NCBI RefSeq assembly: GCF_023101765.2
Contig: NC_064231.1
Location: forward strand, 8,322,501-8,386,500
DNA: 64,000 nt
From: Spodoptera frugiperda
Lineage: Eukaryota; Arthropoda; Insecta; Lepidoptera; Noctuidae
Reading direction: 5' to 3'
In this document: piece after piece, positions 11,831 through 24,300 of the stretch
Numbering within the stretch: position 1 is the first letter of the stretch
Layout: each line of letters opens with the position of its first letter
Notes under the pieces: generated by a model
What the model saw: only the letters and a program-made list of their open reading frames with translations
Told to the model about the DNA's origin: nothing
Database searches by the model: none
Position numbers and translations under genes: made by a program

Positions 11831-12863
11831 TCCGCGGACAGTGTCTATCACAGTGCAGTGTGCCACTGGGGCATTGTTATATGTTTGTATATTTTCAAAA
11901 TACGGCTCATCACTGACAAATTTGATCAAATTTTGATCTAGTTGTCGTTATCTGACGAGGTGTAAGCCGCACACGAATTTGGTATGCTATATCGGATCAC
12001 TCACGAGACCCTTATCCCTGTTTAGGTTTAGGAGTATATTATATTCGCTTGCCGCTATTATTGTAACGAGTTACGACACATAAAAGATAACAGTTTAATC
12101 CGAATATCACGCAGTAAAAAACATGCATTAGCGCTTTGCGCAGCGTTGCTTACGAGTACTCTAATGTGTAAAATATAATTCCGTTAAAGTGTCAAGGTTC
12201 TTTGGAACACGCAACGTTTTTATGAATAACGTCAATTCAGTAATATGATCACAGTAAAAACTATTTATCTTCCATCTTTAGTAAAGGTTATCTAATATCT
12301 ACCGAATGTATAAAACGAGATGTTTTGAATCTATGCAAAGTATACAAAGCACACCGGTTACAATACAAACAGGCTCTACTTGAGGGTTTACATCTAAAAA
12401 ACAATGGACATCTTACGTACAATATTGCCTACATTGAAGATATTGATTTTGTGAACAACTTGTTGCATGTTTGTTGGTCCACTGCGAAATAATATTATAA
12501 CATTTTCTCACAACAAAATTAAAATCAAGGCACGTTCTTACGAAAATTCATAAACATTCCGTGGTTTTATTTATATAATGTTTAATATACAATAAAGTAC
12601 CTCACGCAGCTGTGGGCATGCAAATACATTTTTATGACATCTGCACACTTATCGCTCAGGTAATTAATCTTAGTAATTTAAAAAATGTAAATTATTGGAG
12701 ACACGCGCATGATCTACGTCTTATCATAATCTGAAAATATATTATTTTTATCGCTTCCTGTCATCAACTCTTTCTAACATCGCGTTGTTGATGTATTTTA
12801 GGAAAATGTCGTGCTATTAGCCGCACGTAGATACGTGGTTGTTTTATTTGTTTTAACATTAAA

Positions 12864-13049
12864 ATGGGACTAATTGGCCGTGAAGTTGTATGCATCAATG
12901 TCAAATATTATAACGTTATGTTACTAATCAATACACGGTGTCGTTCTTTTCTTCGTGGTTTGAACGATTTTTTCGCAAATGTTAAGGCCATCCGGAATCC
13001 ATTTGTATGGTCTGGTTCTGTTCCAGTTACATACAATAGCAGTCTGTGA
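12864..13049 (+). other. 61-codon small open frame, duplicated
   Basis: The frame starts with ATG in a favourable AAAATGG context and encodes a 61-residue peptide beginning MGLIGREVVCINVKYY. The identical frame is found in the second unit at 17759-17944. I recognise no domain. Because the surrounding non-coding DNA in this core is equally identical, conservation of the frame gives no evidence of selection on the peptide. Most likely a chance frame. Confidence 0.15.
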
Positions 13050-15225
13050 AACAACTTAGTTTTCGCGTAACTACGACTGATAATAAGATTAGATCATGAT
13101 AATGTTAATGCAGTAATTAGATTGTACTCGTACGTATGACGATGTAAATACAAATAAAAGGTATATTAGCGGCTGCTACGATAAGAATAATTCAATTTAA
13201 CAAATACACAAAAGGGTTACGTTGTATCGTAGAAAAGTATGAATATTTCTGCCAGTTAACTCTTGTTTTTTTATTCTAGTTCGCGAGTTCAGCGTACATT
13301 GAATTTGTTTAGACTAACCAACGTCGTAACGGAGTTCTAATGAATGGCACGAGGTATCTAATTAGACGTTTAAATCTTGAAAGCGAATTTATGTATGAAA
13401 CAACAACGTAGGAACATCGCATCTCCGTTTAGTCGCCGATGACGTACCGAATAGCTTCACAATTGAAACCAGCGGCCGCTCAACGAGTAGTAATTGTTTG
13501 CGCCGATCAGTATTGTACCGTCAATTCCTTATACAGGTCATAATAATATCATTGAATAGATGAAAATGTGTCTCGATTATCGTATTGTCTAATAGCACCA
13601 AGGAAAACAGTGTGACGTGGTATTTGGCATCGTCACATGTTCCGCCTGATTATTTCTACGTAGAACGACCTTGACCGCGGAAGTTACCATCGAAATTGAT
13701 TGCTTTTAAAAATCTCCAATATCATATAATGTATGTTATTATTGGTATATAGGTACTGTTGTTTCATCCATTATTATGAAATTAATGAATATACAGATTA
13801 ATAAAGGTCACAGCCATTACTATCGATTGGTTCATGAACAATGGAGTTTTGTACGGATAGAAAGAAAAGTTCTGCTAGATTTTTTTAAAGAAGGTTAATA
13901 TTTCCGTATTTATTTTCAATAAAACTATAAGATTTCAATAAAACAGGTTATTTTGAAATTGAATCACACACATTATTTTAATTGCTCTTTGCATTTTTTG
14001 GTAATGAAAAAGATTAACGAGCCTTCAATTTTACGGTGTGATTCGAACAACACGTTTTTAGGGTTAATTATAAATTGCACATCATTTAAATTTGATTAAT
14101 TAATTGAGCTATATTGACGTACTGTATAATTAACTTATTCCTTATTGATGGGAACTAATATTACTATTTGGCCTCTATTAATTAAATCAGTAAAGCTTAA
14201 TTTGACAGTAAATTATTATATATTTTATATATACATGGAATAATCCTCTCACCACGTTGAATATTTGATGTTGAATGATAAATTAATATTTAATTCAATC
14301 TCCTTTGTTCCAATTCATGAACTAATTTATTTAACGTTAATAGTTTATGATACAGTCAATTTATAACACTAAAATTTAGTTTCTATATATTTAAGCATTT
14401 CGTGGTGACAAGATTGTAGGCATTTTAAGATGAATACTTTGTGTGAATTTCTTTATTTTATTGCCTTTTTATAAGTTTCAATATGAATGCTATTTGAAGT
14501 TTTAGTCATGGAAAAACTATCTAGACCAACAAGATAGTCTTATTTAAATATTTACAAAGTAATAACTAGATATAAAATGATAGCAATATTTACAATCCAT
14601 TAAACTTTTACGGAAATATTTCTTCTGGTATTTCCAACACATCTACGACAGTGCAGTGTTTTATTTTTATCAATCTTACAATAAAAAAGAGTAATATAAA
14701 TTCATAATGTCTTTCGAAATAATTTCTAGCTCAATTTGAAATTGATTCAGTCCGTCAAAGGAACAACTGGAATGGGTAAATGTCAAATCAATGGCTCCTG
14801 TTTAGCATAAAACATGGTCCGAATTCAATCGTAGAGAAATGCTGTTCAAACATACGAATTGATTTACTCAAGTTGGGTCTTTGAATGAATAAAAAAATCT
14901 TTGGAAAAACAGCTAGGCCCAAAGTGAATTTGTTTCCATATTCGAGTCGTGCAATAGTAACTAACGACATTATATTATCCGTTTCTCGAGATCTCATGTG
15001 AATTATTCGATCCCGGCCATTGAAAGGTTTAAATTACGATTTCCTTTGTCTTTTTTCACAAGCTCTTTATCGATATTCGTGCTAGTGGTTTTACACGAAG
15101 AAAATTTATTACGACACAATATATTATCCATTTTCTGCTACTCAGTCCAGTGTTCAGTGCTAAGTTTTATCAGTAAAACAATTTGAAATGGGAAACTTTT
15201 TATCTAACATTTCTGTCTCATTATC

Positions 15226-15262
15226 CTATCAAAATCGGTTCAGTGGTTTTTGAGATAATTTT
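15226..15262 (+). repeat. Fragment of a common insect repeat tail (ATCAAAATCGGTTCAGTGG)
   Basis: The words ATCAAAATCGGTTCAGTGG followed by TTTTTGAG resemble the 3' part of a repeat that is widespread in moths and other insects, where it usually follows CCAAATTTC. Only a short decayed piece is present. It lies inside unit A, and its partner is at 20136-20172. A longer relative is at 50111-50290. Confidence 0.4.
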
Positions 15263-16484
15263 CACTGAAGGTTTATTTTGATGCACTTTAATGTTCAGTA
15301 CGTTTAGAAGTTGAGAAGTCAACATTTCAGCAGTAAAGTTACTTCCATATTTGTGTATCAAAAGCAAGAGGTATATTTTCGGAAGCAGCTGTTTATTCGC
15401 GTCTCTAAACAGCTCGTGTCGACTTTATTGGATCATTACAACTGAAGCTACAGTCTATACAACCGATTGGTGATATCAGAGATACAATTAATAGGGTTCA
15501 TGTGATCGATTATTACGCCTTTGATATTCGAGCATAATCCGTACATAACCATTATTTCTTTATACGGTCCAAGGAATTCAATCGGAGTTTACGCTCACGT
15601 ACTTAGCCCAATTTCCAGCAAATGATATCGCCTTGTTCACGCTGATAGACAGAATCTCACTGAAAATACTTTTAAAAACGTTATCAATGAAGCAAGAGAT
15701 TTTCAACGGGAAAATAATGAAATGAACATCCTAAGAAAGTCAAAACGGTAACTCCTTGCCGATATTAATATAATTAAATTTTCATTATTACGTCTTCGCG
15801 CTTCATTATAACGATACCCTGTAGTGACAAGGGGTTTTAATCTATATCTGTAACAGTGAAACTGAAACGAGGAAGGGTTAGAGATTTCTAATATTATATT
15901 TTCAACCATTTCTTTTTTATTTTGGTCTTCTTCTTGTTAAGTCAGATGAATTAACGTAGATATTGCTGTATCAGCTAGGGTTCATTAAAATTTAAACTGA
16001 ATTCTGTCAGCAAAAATATAATAATTTTTTTTCGTACCTACTGCCCTTAGCTAACAGTGTTTAATTTATGAAACACATAGGTACAATTATGAGTTTGAAA
16101 TATAAATGCGGTAATTTGCATGGCATAACGCTTTCATAAATCGTTTACATAAAATAGGATTTAAAGACATTCAGAGTGTTTAAACGAAATGAATAGTCCG
16201 TATAGTGCGTCACGAATGTCCCTCGGGAGCTATAAATCATAATGGTCGAAATGAGTGCACGGCTAAAATACGTTCACGGCCAAACAACAAGGCACAAGCA
16301 CGCTCAATAGTGACATAACATCGGAACGACCCGTAGCATAGGAAAGGCCACGCAGCATCTCTATCTCTAGCGTCTACGTAACGTTCACGGGATCGCCTCG
16401 CGGGGTGAAAACCCTTTTGCGGTCGCACAAAAACATAAGAGACTCGGCGTGAACAAGGTAAATAGGAATTAAGATAGAAGGTTC

Positions 16485-16725
16485 AAGGGCTAGAATCGTA
16501 GGTGGAGCGCGCGAGCCAGTAGTATGTTCGTCCTGCTCGCTCGCCGCCCTAGGCTGCGACGCGCAGTGACGCTCCAGTCGCGGTCTGCCGGCCGTCGCGA
16601 CGCTCGGGGCCGCTCCGCAGCCGCGCCGCTCGCGCTCGCCGCCTCGCCGCCTCGCCGCGTGTGTACCCACGTCTGAGATGCACTGCTGAGCACCTCAGCC
16701 CCGTTGCCACTGGGATTGCGCCCAG
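16485..16725. promoter_or_regulatory. CpG-rich, promoter-like core (copy B)
   Basis: Second copy of the GC- and CpG-rich patch at 11590-11830. I found no base difference between them. As with copy A, the role as promoter or 5' exon is inferred from composition only. Copy B lies about 4.3 kb upstream of the first visible exon of the host gene, on which it might act. Confidence 0.45.
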
Positions 16726-19700
16726 TCCGCGGACAGTGTCTATCACAGTGCAGTGTGCCACTGGGGCATTGTTATATGTTTGTATATTTTCAAAATACGG
16801 CTCATCACTGACAAATTTGATCAAATTTTGATCTAGTTGTCGTTATCTGACGAGGTGTAAGCCGCACACGAATTTGGTATGCTATATCGGATCACTCACG
16901 AGACCCTTATCCCTGTTTAGGTTTAGGAGTATATTATATTCGCTTGCCGCTATTATTGTAACGAGTTACGACACATAAAAGATAACAGTTTAATCCGAAT
17001 ATCACGCAGTAAAAAACATGCATTAGCGCTTTGCGCAGCGTTGCTTACGAGTACTCTAATGTGTAAAATATAATTCCGTTAAAGTGTCAAGGTTCTTTGG
17101 AACACGCAACGTTTTTATGAATAACGTCAATTCAGTAATATGATCACAGTAAAAACTATTTATCTTCCATCTTTAGTAAAGGTTATCTAATATCTACCGA
17201 ATGTATAAAACGAGATGTTTTGAATCTATGCAAAGTATACAAAGCACACCGGTTACAATACAAACAGGCTCTACTTGAGGGTTTACATCTAAAAAACAAT
17301 GGACATCTTACGTACAATATTGCCTACATTGAAGATATTGATTTTGTGAACAACTTGTTGCATGTTTGTTGGTCCACTGCGAAATAATATTATAACATTT
17401 TCTCACAACAAAATTAAAATCAAGGCACGTTCTTACGAAAATTCATAAACATTCCGTGGTTTTATTTATATAATGTTTAATATACAATAAAGTACCTCAC
17501 GCAGCTGTGGGCATGCAAATACATTTTTATGACATCTGCACACTTATCGCTCAGGTAATTAATCTTAGTAATTTAAAAAATGTAAATTATTGGAGACACG
17601 CGCATGATCTACGTCTTATCATAATCTGAAAATATATTATTTTTATCGCTTCCTGTCATCAACTCTTTCTAACATCGCGTTGTTGATGTATTTTAGGAAA
17701 ATGTCGTGCTATTAGCCGCACGTAGATACGTGGTTGTTTTATTTGTTTTAACATTAAAATGGGACTAATTGGCCGTGAAGTTGTATGCATCAATGTCAAA
17801 TATTATAACGTTATGTTACTAATCAATACACGGTGTCGTTCTTTTCTTCGTGGTTTGAACGATTTTTTCGCAAATGTTAAGGCCATCCGGAATCCATTTG
17901 TATGGTCTGGTTCTGTTCCAGTTACATACAATAGCAGTCTGTGAAACAACTTAGTTTTCGCGTAACTACGACTGATAATAAGATTAGATCATGATAATGT
18001 TAATGCAGTAATTAGATTGTACTCGTACGTATGACGATGTAAATACAAATAAAAGGTATATTAGCGGCTGCTACGATAAGAATAATTCAATTTAACAAAT
18101 TCACAAAAGGGTTACGTTGTATCGTAGAAAAGTATGTATATTTCTGCCAGTTAACTCTTGTTTTTTTATTCTAGTTCGCGAGTTCAGCGTACATTGAATT
18201 TGTTTAGACTAACCAACGTCGTAACGGAGTTCTAATGAATGGCACGAGGTATCTAATTAGACGTTTAAATCTTGAAAGCGAATTTATGTATGAAACAACA
18301 ACGTAGGAACATCGCATCTCCGTTTAGTCGCCGATGACGTACCGAATAGCTTCACAATTGAAACCAGCGGCCGCTCAACGAGTAGTAATTGTTTGCGCCG
18401 ATCAGTATTGTACCGTCAATTCCTTATACAGGTCATAATAATATCATTGAATAGATGAAAATGTGTCTCGATTATCGTATTGTCTAATAGCACCAAGGAA
18501 AACAGTGTGACGTGGTATTTGGCATCGTCACATGTTCCGCCTGATTATTTCTACGTAGAACGACCTTGACCGCGGAAGTTACCATCGAAATTGATTGCTT
18601 TTAAAAATCTCCAATATCATATAATGTATGTTATTATTGGTATATAGGTACTGTTGTTTCATCCATTATTATGAAATTAATGAATATACAGATTAATAAA
18701 GGTCACAGCCATTACTATCGATTGGTTATTGAACAATGGAGTTTTGTACGGATAGAAAGAAAAGTTCTGCTAGTATTTTTTTTAAGAAGGTTAATATTTC
18801 CGTATTTATATTCAATAAAACTAGAAGATTTCAATAATAAAAAAAGCAGGTTATTTTGAAATTGATCTATCACACACATTATTTTAATTGCTCTTTGCAT
18901 TTTTTGGTAATGAAAAAGATTAACGAAGCTTCAATTTTACGGTGTGTGATTCGAACACGTTTCTAGGGTTAATAATAAATTGCACATCATTTAAATCTGA
19001 TTAATTAATTGAACTATATTGACGTACTGTTTAATTAACTTGTTGTATTCCTTATTGATGGGAACTAATATTATTATTTGGCCTCTATTAATTAAATCAG
19101 TAAAGCTTAATTTGACAGTAAATTATAATATATTTTATATATACATGGAATAATCCTCTCACCACGTTGAATATTTGATATCCAATGATAAATTAATATT
19201 TAATTCAATCTCCTTTGTTCCATTTCATGAACTAATTTATTTAATGTTAATAGTTTATGATGCAGTCAATTTATAACACTAAAATTTAGTTTCTATATAT
19301 TTAAGCATTTCGTGGTGACAAGATTGTAGGCATTTTAAGATGAATACTTTGTGTGAATTTCTTTATTTTATTGCCTTTTTATAAGTTTTAATATGAATGC
19401 TATTTGAAGTTTTAATCATGGAAAAACTATCTAGACCAACAAGATAGTCTTATTTAAATATTTACAAAGTAATAACTAGATACAAAATGATAGCAATATT
19501 TACCATCCATTAAACTTTTACGGAAATATTTCTTCTGGTATTTCCAACACATCTATGACAGTGCAGTGTTTTATTTTTATCAATCTTATAATAAAAAAGA
19601 GTAATATAAATTCATAATGTCTTTCGAAATAATTTCTAGCTCAATTTGAAATTGATTCAGTCCGTCAAAGGGACAACTGGAATGGGTAAATGTCAAATCA

Positions 19701-20135
19701 ATGGCTCCTCTTTAGCATAAAACATGGTCCGAATTCAATCGTAGAGAAATGCTCTTCAAACATACGAATTGATTTACTCAAGTTGGGTCTTTGAATGAAT
19801 CAAAAAATCTTTGGAAAAACAGCTAGGCCCAAAGTGAATTTGTTTCCATATTCGAGTCGTGCAATAGTAACTAACGACATTATATTATCCGTTTCTCGAG
19901 ATCTCATGTGAATTATTCGATCCCGGCCATTGAAAGGTTTAAATTACGATTTCCTTTGTCTTTTTTCACAAGCTCTTTATCGATATTCGTGCTAGTGGTT
20001 TTACACGAAGAAAATTTATTACGACACAATATATTATCCATTTTCTGCTACTCAGTCCAATGTTCAGTGCTAAGTTTTATCTTTAAAACAATTTGAAATG
20101 GGAAACTTTTTATCAAACATTTCTGTCACATTATC

Positions 20136-20172
20136 CTATCAAAATCGGTTCAGTGGTTTTTCAGATAATTTT
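20136..20172 (+). repeat. Fragment of a common insect repeat tail, copy in unit B
   Basis: Counterpart of 15226-15262, with the same ATCAAAATCGGTTCAGTGG core. It predates the tandem duplication because both units carry it at the same relative position. Confidence 0.4.
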
Positions 20173-20378
20173 CACTGAAAGTTTATTTTGATGCACTTTG
20201 ATATTTAGTACGTTTAAAAGTTGAGAAGTCAACATTTCAGCAGTAAAGTTACTTCCATATTTGTGTATCAAAAGCAAGAGGTATATTTTCGGAAGCAGCT
20301 GTTTATTCGTGTCTCTAAACAGGTCGTGTCGATGCGCAGTGTCTTATTGGTTATTTTAATATTTCATTACAACTGAAG

Positions 20379-21055
20379 GTATATTAGGCATGCTCAAAGT
20401 GATAGCCTGTGAAGAACTCCGCGACTCTGTTTGGCTGCCTTCCAATACGTACATACAGCAAAACGATACTTCACTATATACAATTCAGTCTACGCTTGTA
20501 CCCTGTGACTACGAAATTTCCACACGACTGTTTGTAGTACATTGTAATGTAATGTAGGTGCACTAATACGTACGTTGACATATTTATTTGTTTTATTGTG
20601 CGGTATAATACTCCGTGTGGTTGGATATTGGGCACTTGAGTGATCCGGTAGCATATAACCATTCCAATATATTACATTTATTTCTTTCATACATAGGATG
20701 TTTGCATAAATAAATCAGAAATGGGTTAAAGTGAATTTATTATATTTGTATTCTTACTTACGAAACTACGATGATGCCCAGATAATAAATATAAACGGAG
20801 TAAAAGACAAAAAGCGAACATAATATTACTGGACATACATATTTGTTTTCCCTTCGCCCTCCCCTTTCCGTCAAAGTTTTCCTCCTGAGTATCCCGATAA
20901 TAAGCGTTCATATAAGTCGACTGACATATCGATACCTTAACTTATCTTAACTTCTAAGCCAACTCTCAAGACTGAACTAGATCTTTCTAACAAATCGTTA
21001 TTCTTATATTCTTATAAAAAGTGCCAAAACATAGTTGGTAAGAAGTTAGGAACTG
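20379..21055. other. Upstream region of the host gene
   Basis: Unique AT-rich sequence between the duplication and the GC-rich exon. A TATAAAAA word occurs at 21013-21020. Short open frames on the minus strand at 20474-20911 have no coding character. I see no repeat. Confidence 0.4.
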
Positions 21056-21098
21056 TTCAGTGACGTGTCGGGGTTATAATACAGTGGAGTGACGTATG
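21056..21098 (+). promoter_or_regulatory. Possible core promoter (initiator) of the host gene
   Basis: A TTCAGT word at 21056-21061 fits the arthropod initiator, which would place transcription start at the A at 21059. The nearest TATAAAAA is 39 bases or more upstream, too far for a standard TATA box. The expected downstream element at +28 is only partly matched. GC and CpG content rise sharply just downstream. The call is tentative; the exon could also be internal. Confidence 0.3.
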
Positions 21099-21130
21099 GT
21101 GATATCGTGTGCGTGCGCATGTGTGTGTAG

Positions 21131-21314
21131 TGTTTGTGTGTGCGTGGAGCGGCGCAGGCGCGTTGGCTCAGGGGCGCGCACGGCTCCAAGGTGGTCGGAG
21201 GCGGGGTGTTCCGTTGCTGCGTGCCCTGGTGCGGGGCGCGCGCGGCGGCGCCCGTCGACGACGCCGACTATGCCCTGCGGGAGGGCAGCCCGCAACTATC
21301 CCACGATGAATATG
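21131..21314 (+). CDS. Host gene, first visible coding exon
   Basis: A GC-rich exon ends at 21314 in front of a good splice donor (GTAAGC). Three frames are partly open. The one followed here begins after the in-frame stop TAG at 21128-21130 and reads through SKVVGGGVFRCCVPWCGARA and SPQLSHDEY. It leaves one base (phase 1), which joins the two-base start of the exon at 26314 and keeps a long frame open. The frame contains no ATG: an in-frame ATG at 21119 is followed by a stop after two more codons. The ATG at 21096 is in another frame and would meet a stop five codons into the next exon. So the exon is either internal with an unseen acceptor, starts at a non-AUG codon, or contains an error in the GT-repeat stretch. 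The CC and C residues could be palmitoylation sites, which is speculation. The protein is not recognised. Confidence 0.5.
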
Positions 21315-24300
21315 GTAAGCCCTGCTTTCATTATTCTATTGTCACTTATGTTTCGTCCTTGGAAATAATGCGAACCATTTTCTTTTTATCAGCACTTCAA
21401 GTAACATTTAGAACTGATTCCAATTCACAAAATATTATATAGATAAAAGGTAACATTTTCAGCCATTGAAAACTTCAGACCAAAATGCAAAGGTTCTCAA
21501 TATTCCCGAGGACGACACTTCAAGTCCCAATCGACAAACTCATATGCAATTGGACTTCTGGTACGGTCAAATTGCCATATTATTCAGAAATATCGCCCGT
21601 GATTCGTTAGATTTCATGGAGGCACCGATTTCCCAAACCCTTTACGAAAATGGTTGAGGCAAAAAGGGTTTATTGTAGGATTTTAGAGAGCAAAATATGC
21701 TAAATCAGCTTCAAAGGAAAAATGCTTAGTGTTGAAGACAGTTCTATTGAAGCTTTGAAATATTATTATCGATATCTTCAAAATATTAGTCATCAGTATC
21801 TACGCGGTAACAATAACATTAGAATTTATAAACAGATGTTTCTACATTGTTAAGTTTTCAAGAGAGGTGCAACTCATACCGGTATCTATTATATTCTTCA
21901 CTATACAATTATTATCTAACAAGTGACTATTGACATTCAGATTACATTTATGAGTAGCTAAGGCTATTTAAATAATGTTGCAACATCGCAAATATCATAT
22001 TTATGATATTTTACGACGATATCATGCAGTACAATAAGTATATTTATGACTAACTATTATGAGACTTATTGAAATATTTATAAGGTTTAAAGTATCTAGT
22101 ATTGTTTGGTGAATGGAATTTATAGGAAATGCATGTTGCATTTATAGATAGGTTACGTTTATTTTACACATGTCAAGTAGGTAGTCATTATGACGTTTAT
22201 AGATACTTAGCAATTATTTTTTCTTCATTTAATTTGAATGTAATATATACAATTTCGGTAGTTCTCAAATATAACATTGACATTCAACTAAAGATGAACA
22301 TAATTTAGAACATCCATAACACACATTCACGTGTGTTTGTCTTAACAAACATTTGTCAATCATATATATTTTGACCAGACTAATGACATACAATAAATAA
22401 CTACAAATTATAATTGTTTTCAGTCAGGATTAAGTATTTATATCATTCGTCTCGGTGATCATATTAATAGTTATTAATTTTGATCATTAGTATGAGATAT
22501 TACAATAGACAAACGGTTTTAACGAGTTCTTTGGAACATTTTACAGGAAATCAAATCTTGTAGGGACAAGCTCTTGGCACCAGCTGTTACATTATGTTTT
22601 CCCAACTTAACTCGTATGTTTTGGAGAATTTGCATCCCAAACGGATTCAGACTCGTTACTTCCCCATTCTATGTTAGTGAACAGTAAGCGAATCTTCCAA
22701 ACTTCGTGGAAAATTGTTTTCCCATTTTCCTTGTACTGCATTTTATATTATTTTTGCATTATAATATCATAGTGTCTTTTACCGGGATATCGTGTAAGCT
22801 TTGTTTACAAACAAACAGCTAGTGTTATATAGACAAACTCACGCCATTTTCCCGAGAGAGTAGACAGAAACAACACATTGAACAGGAAAAGCGACACGTG
22901 AAAGTGAACTACGATGCTCATATTTCTTTGGCTTCCTCCGCGCTCATTCTAGTCACATACCGACTTATTTTTAATAATCTTTTCCAGTACAAAGATGAAC
23001 TCTTGCGCGAGTTGCTCTTTTATCTTTTGATACAATTTGACTCCCATTTTCACTTATATAATAAGAAATGAAAATCTTTGAAGTCTTCCTTGTTCTCGCT
23101 TCCATTTTTTTCCCAAATTGTCTTGAGGAAGTTTCCATAATGTTCAGTTTTTACAATAAGAATATTATCAATCAATCACCGCAGAACAATAAGCTCTTAC
23201 AAAAGAACGCTTCCTATTATTATTAAATGTCTCGAGGGAAGTTTATTTACTCTCAACATCGATTCATCAATAGATTTTCATTACATTCATTTGAGATAAA
23301 TGGAGTTTGGAATACAAAGGACGCAGTGCAATTTCATTTCTCGTTAAAAGTATTCCTGAATCCAATAGTTATAAGTCCGAAGTTAGTTTCGTCTTGTTGG
23401 CACAGGAATCGAGTGTCGAAGTTTGTTAAACGACATTAAATTACTCGGCCAAGTTAAAGGTTACTCGATAATTAACTTAGAACAAAAAGGTCTTGGCTGT
23501 TTCAAGCACGCCCTAAAACTTGTTAGTATAATTAATACAAGACTTTATATGGGGCAGTAGATTTCTATGCACCTTAAATGGTATTGACACCTATTCCCGA
23601 ATGGAGTGTTTTTTATCACTTCTTCCTCTATAAATAACCGTAGTGAACTTTATTCCGATTTTACGAGCAACATAATGAAGTTCTCTATTCCGTAATAAAA
23701 ATTTAAATCGTTCATATAATTGTTCAGCTCACGTGGAAAATTTCGTTTATCGATTTACACACTTAAAGCTGTTTTATTGATCCGAGTTATATTTGTAAAA
23801 GAAAGAACACAAAACAGTTTCAAGCAATGTGTTCATAGCTGTACTTGTAGAACTTGTTCAAATAACTTCTCCTATATTTCCGCAAAGTGAGTGCTTAATA
23901 GTCTCACACTTTACACCTGCCAATTAGTTACTAGTTTGATCGTCAATTAAACGGAGTTTACATTGTGGGTGAACCTAATGTTGCACGGGCTACGTGCTAC
24001 GACCTACGAAGCTACGAAGACATGGAGTTATACTATGGGGCTATGCAAGTTAACATAATGATGGGCGGGAGTGGTCGCATTTAGCTACACAAACATTGGC
24101 GGGAGGTGGATCGATTGCAGACGCCGCCGCCGCGACCCCCTTTTGTTGACTTTAAATTAAGCCGAGTTTTCGCCACTAAAAGTCACGTTATGTAATGTAC
24201 GTATCTATGCCTAGTACCAGAACAGCTGTGCCGGCTAAACCATTACCGATATTTATTTTTAATTAACTCCAATTTAAAAAGCAAATAACCGCTTATTCAG

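Larger units (their letters stand above)
10571..15447. repeat. Tandem duplication, unit A (4.88 kb)
   Basis: This unit is repeated in direct orientation immediately downstream at 15448-20378. It starts CTACAGTCTA and ends CATTACAACTGAAG. The unit contains AT-rich DNA, a CpG-rich core near 11590-11830, a 16-bp palindrome at 11918-11933 and a 61-codon ATG-initiated frame at 12864-13049. By eye, the stretch from about 11215 to 13180 shows no difference from the other copy, and 13245-13820 is likewise near identical. The first 600 bp and the last 1.6 kb show many substitutions and indels. Confidence 0.93.
15448..20378. repeat. Tandem duplication, unit B (4.93 kb)
   Basis: Direct repeat of 10571-15447, joined to it without spacer: unit A ends CATTACAACTGAAG and unit B starts CTACAGTCTA. 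Unit B ends at 20378, again with CATTACAACTGAAG, and then runs into unique sequence. The offset between copies drifts from 4877 at the left end to 4895 across the core and 4910 near 15 kb, which shows small indels in the flanks but none across the core. B is slightly longer because A lacks short segments near both ends, for example between GTCGA and TTATTGG at about 15420. Confidence 0.93.

Noticed and set aside
11479..11929. Several overlapping minus-strand frames in the CpG-rich core as Arg/Ala-rich proteins
   Set aside because: GC-rich DNA lacks stop codons, so all frames stay open; the products are simple Arg/Ala/Ser mixtures and most starts are not ATG.
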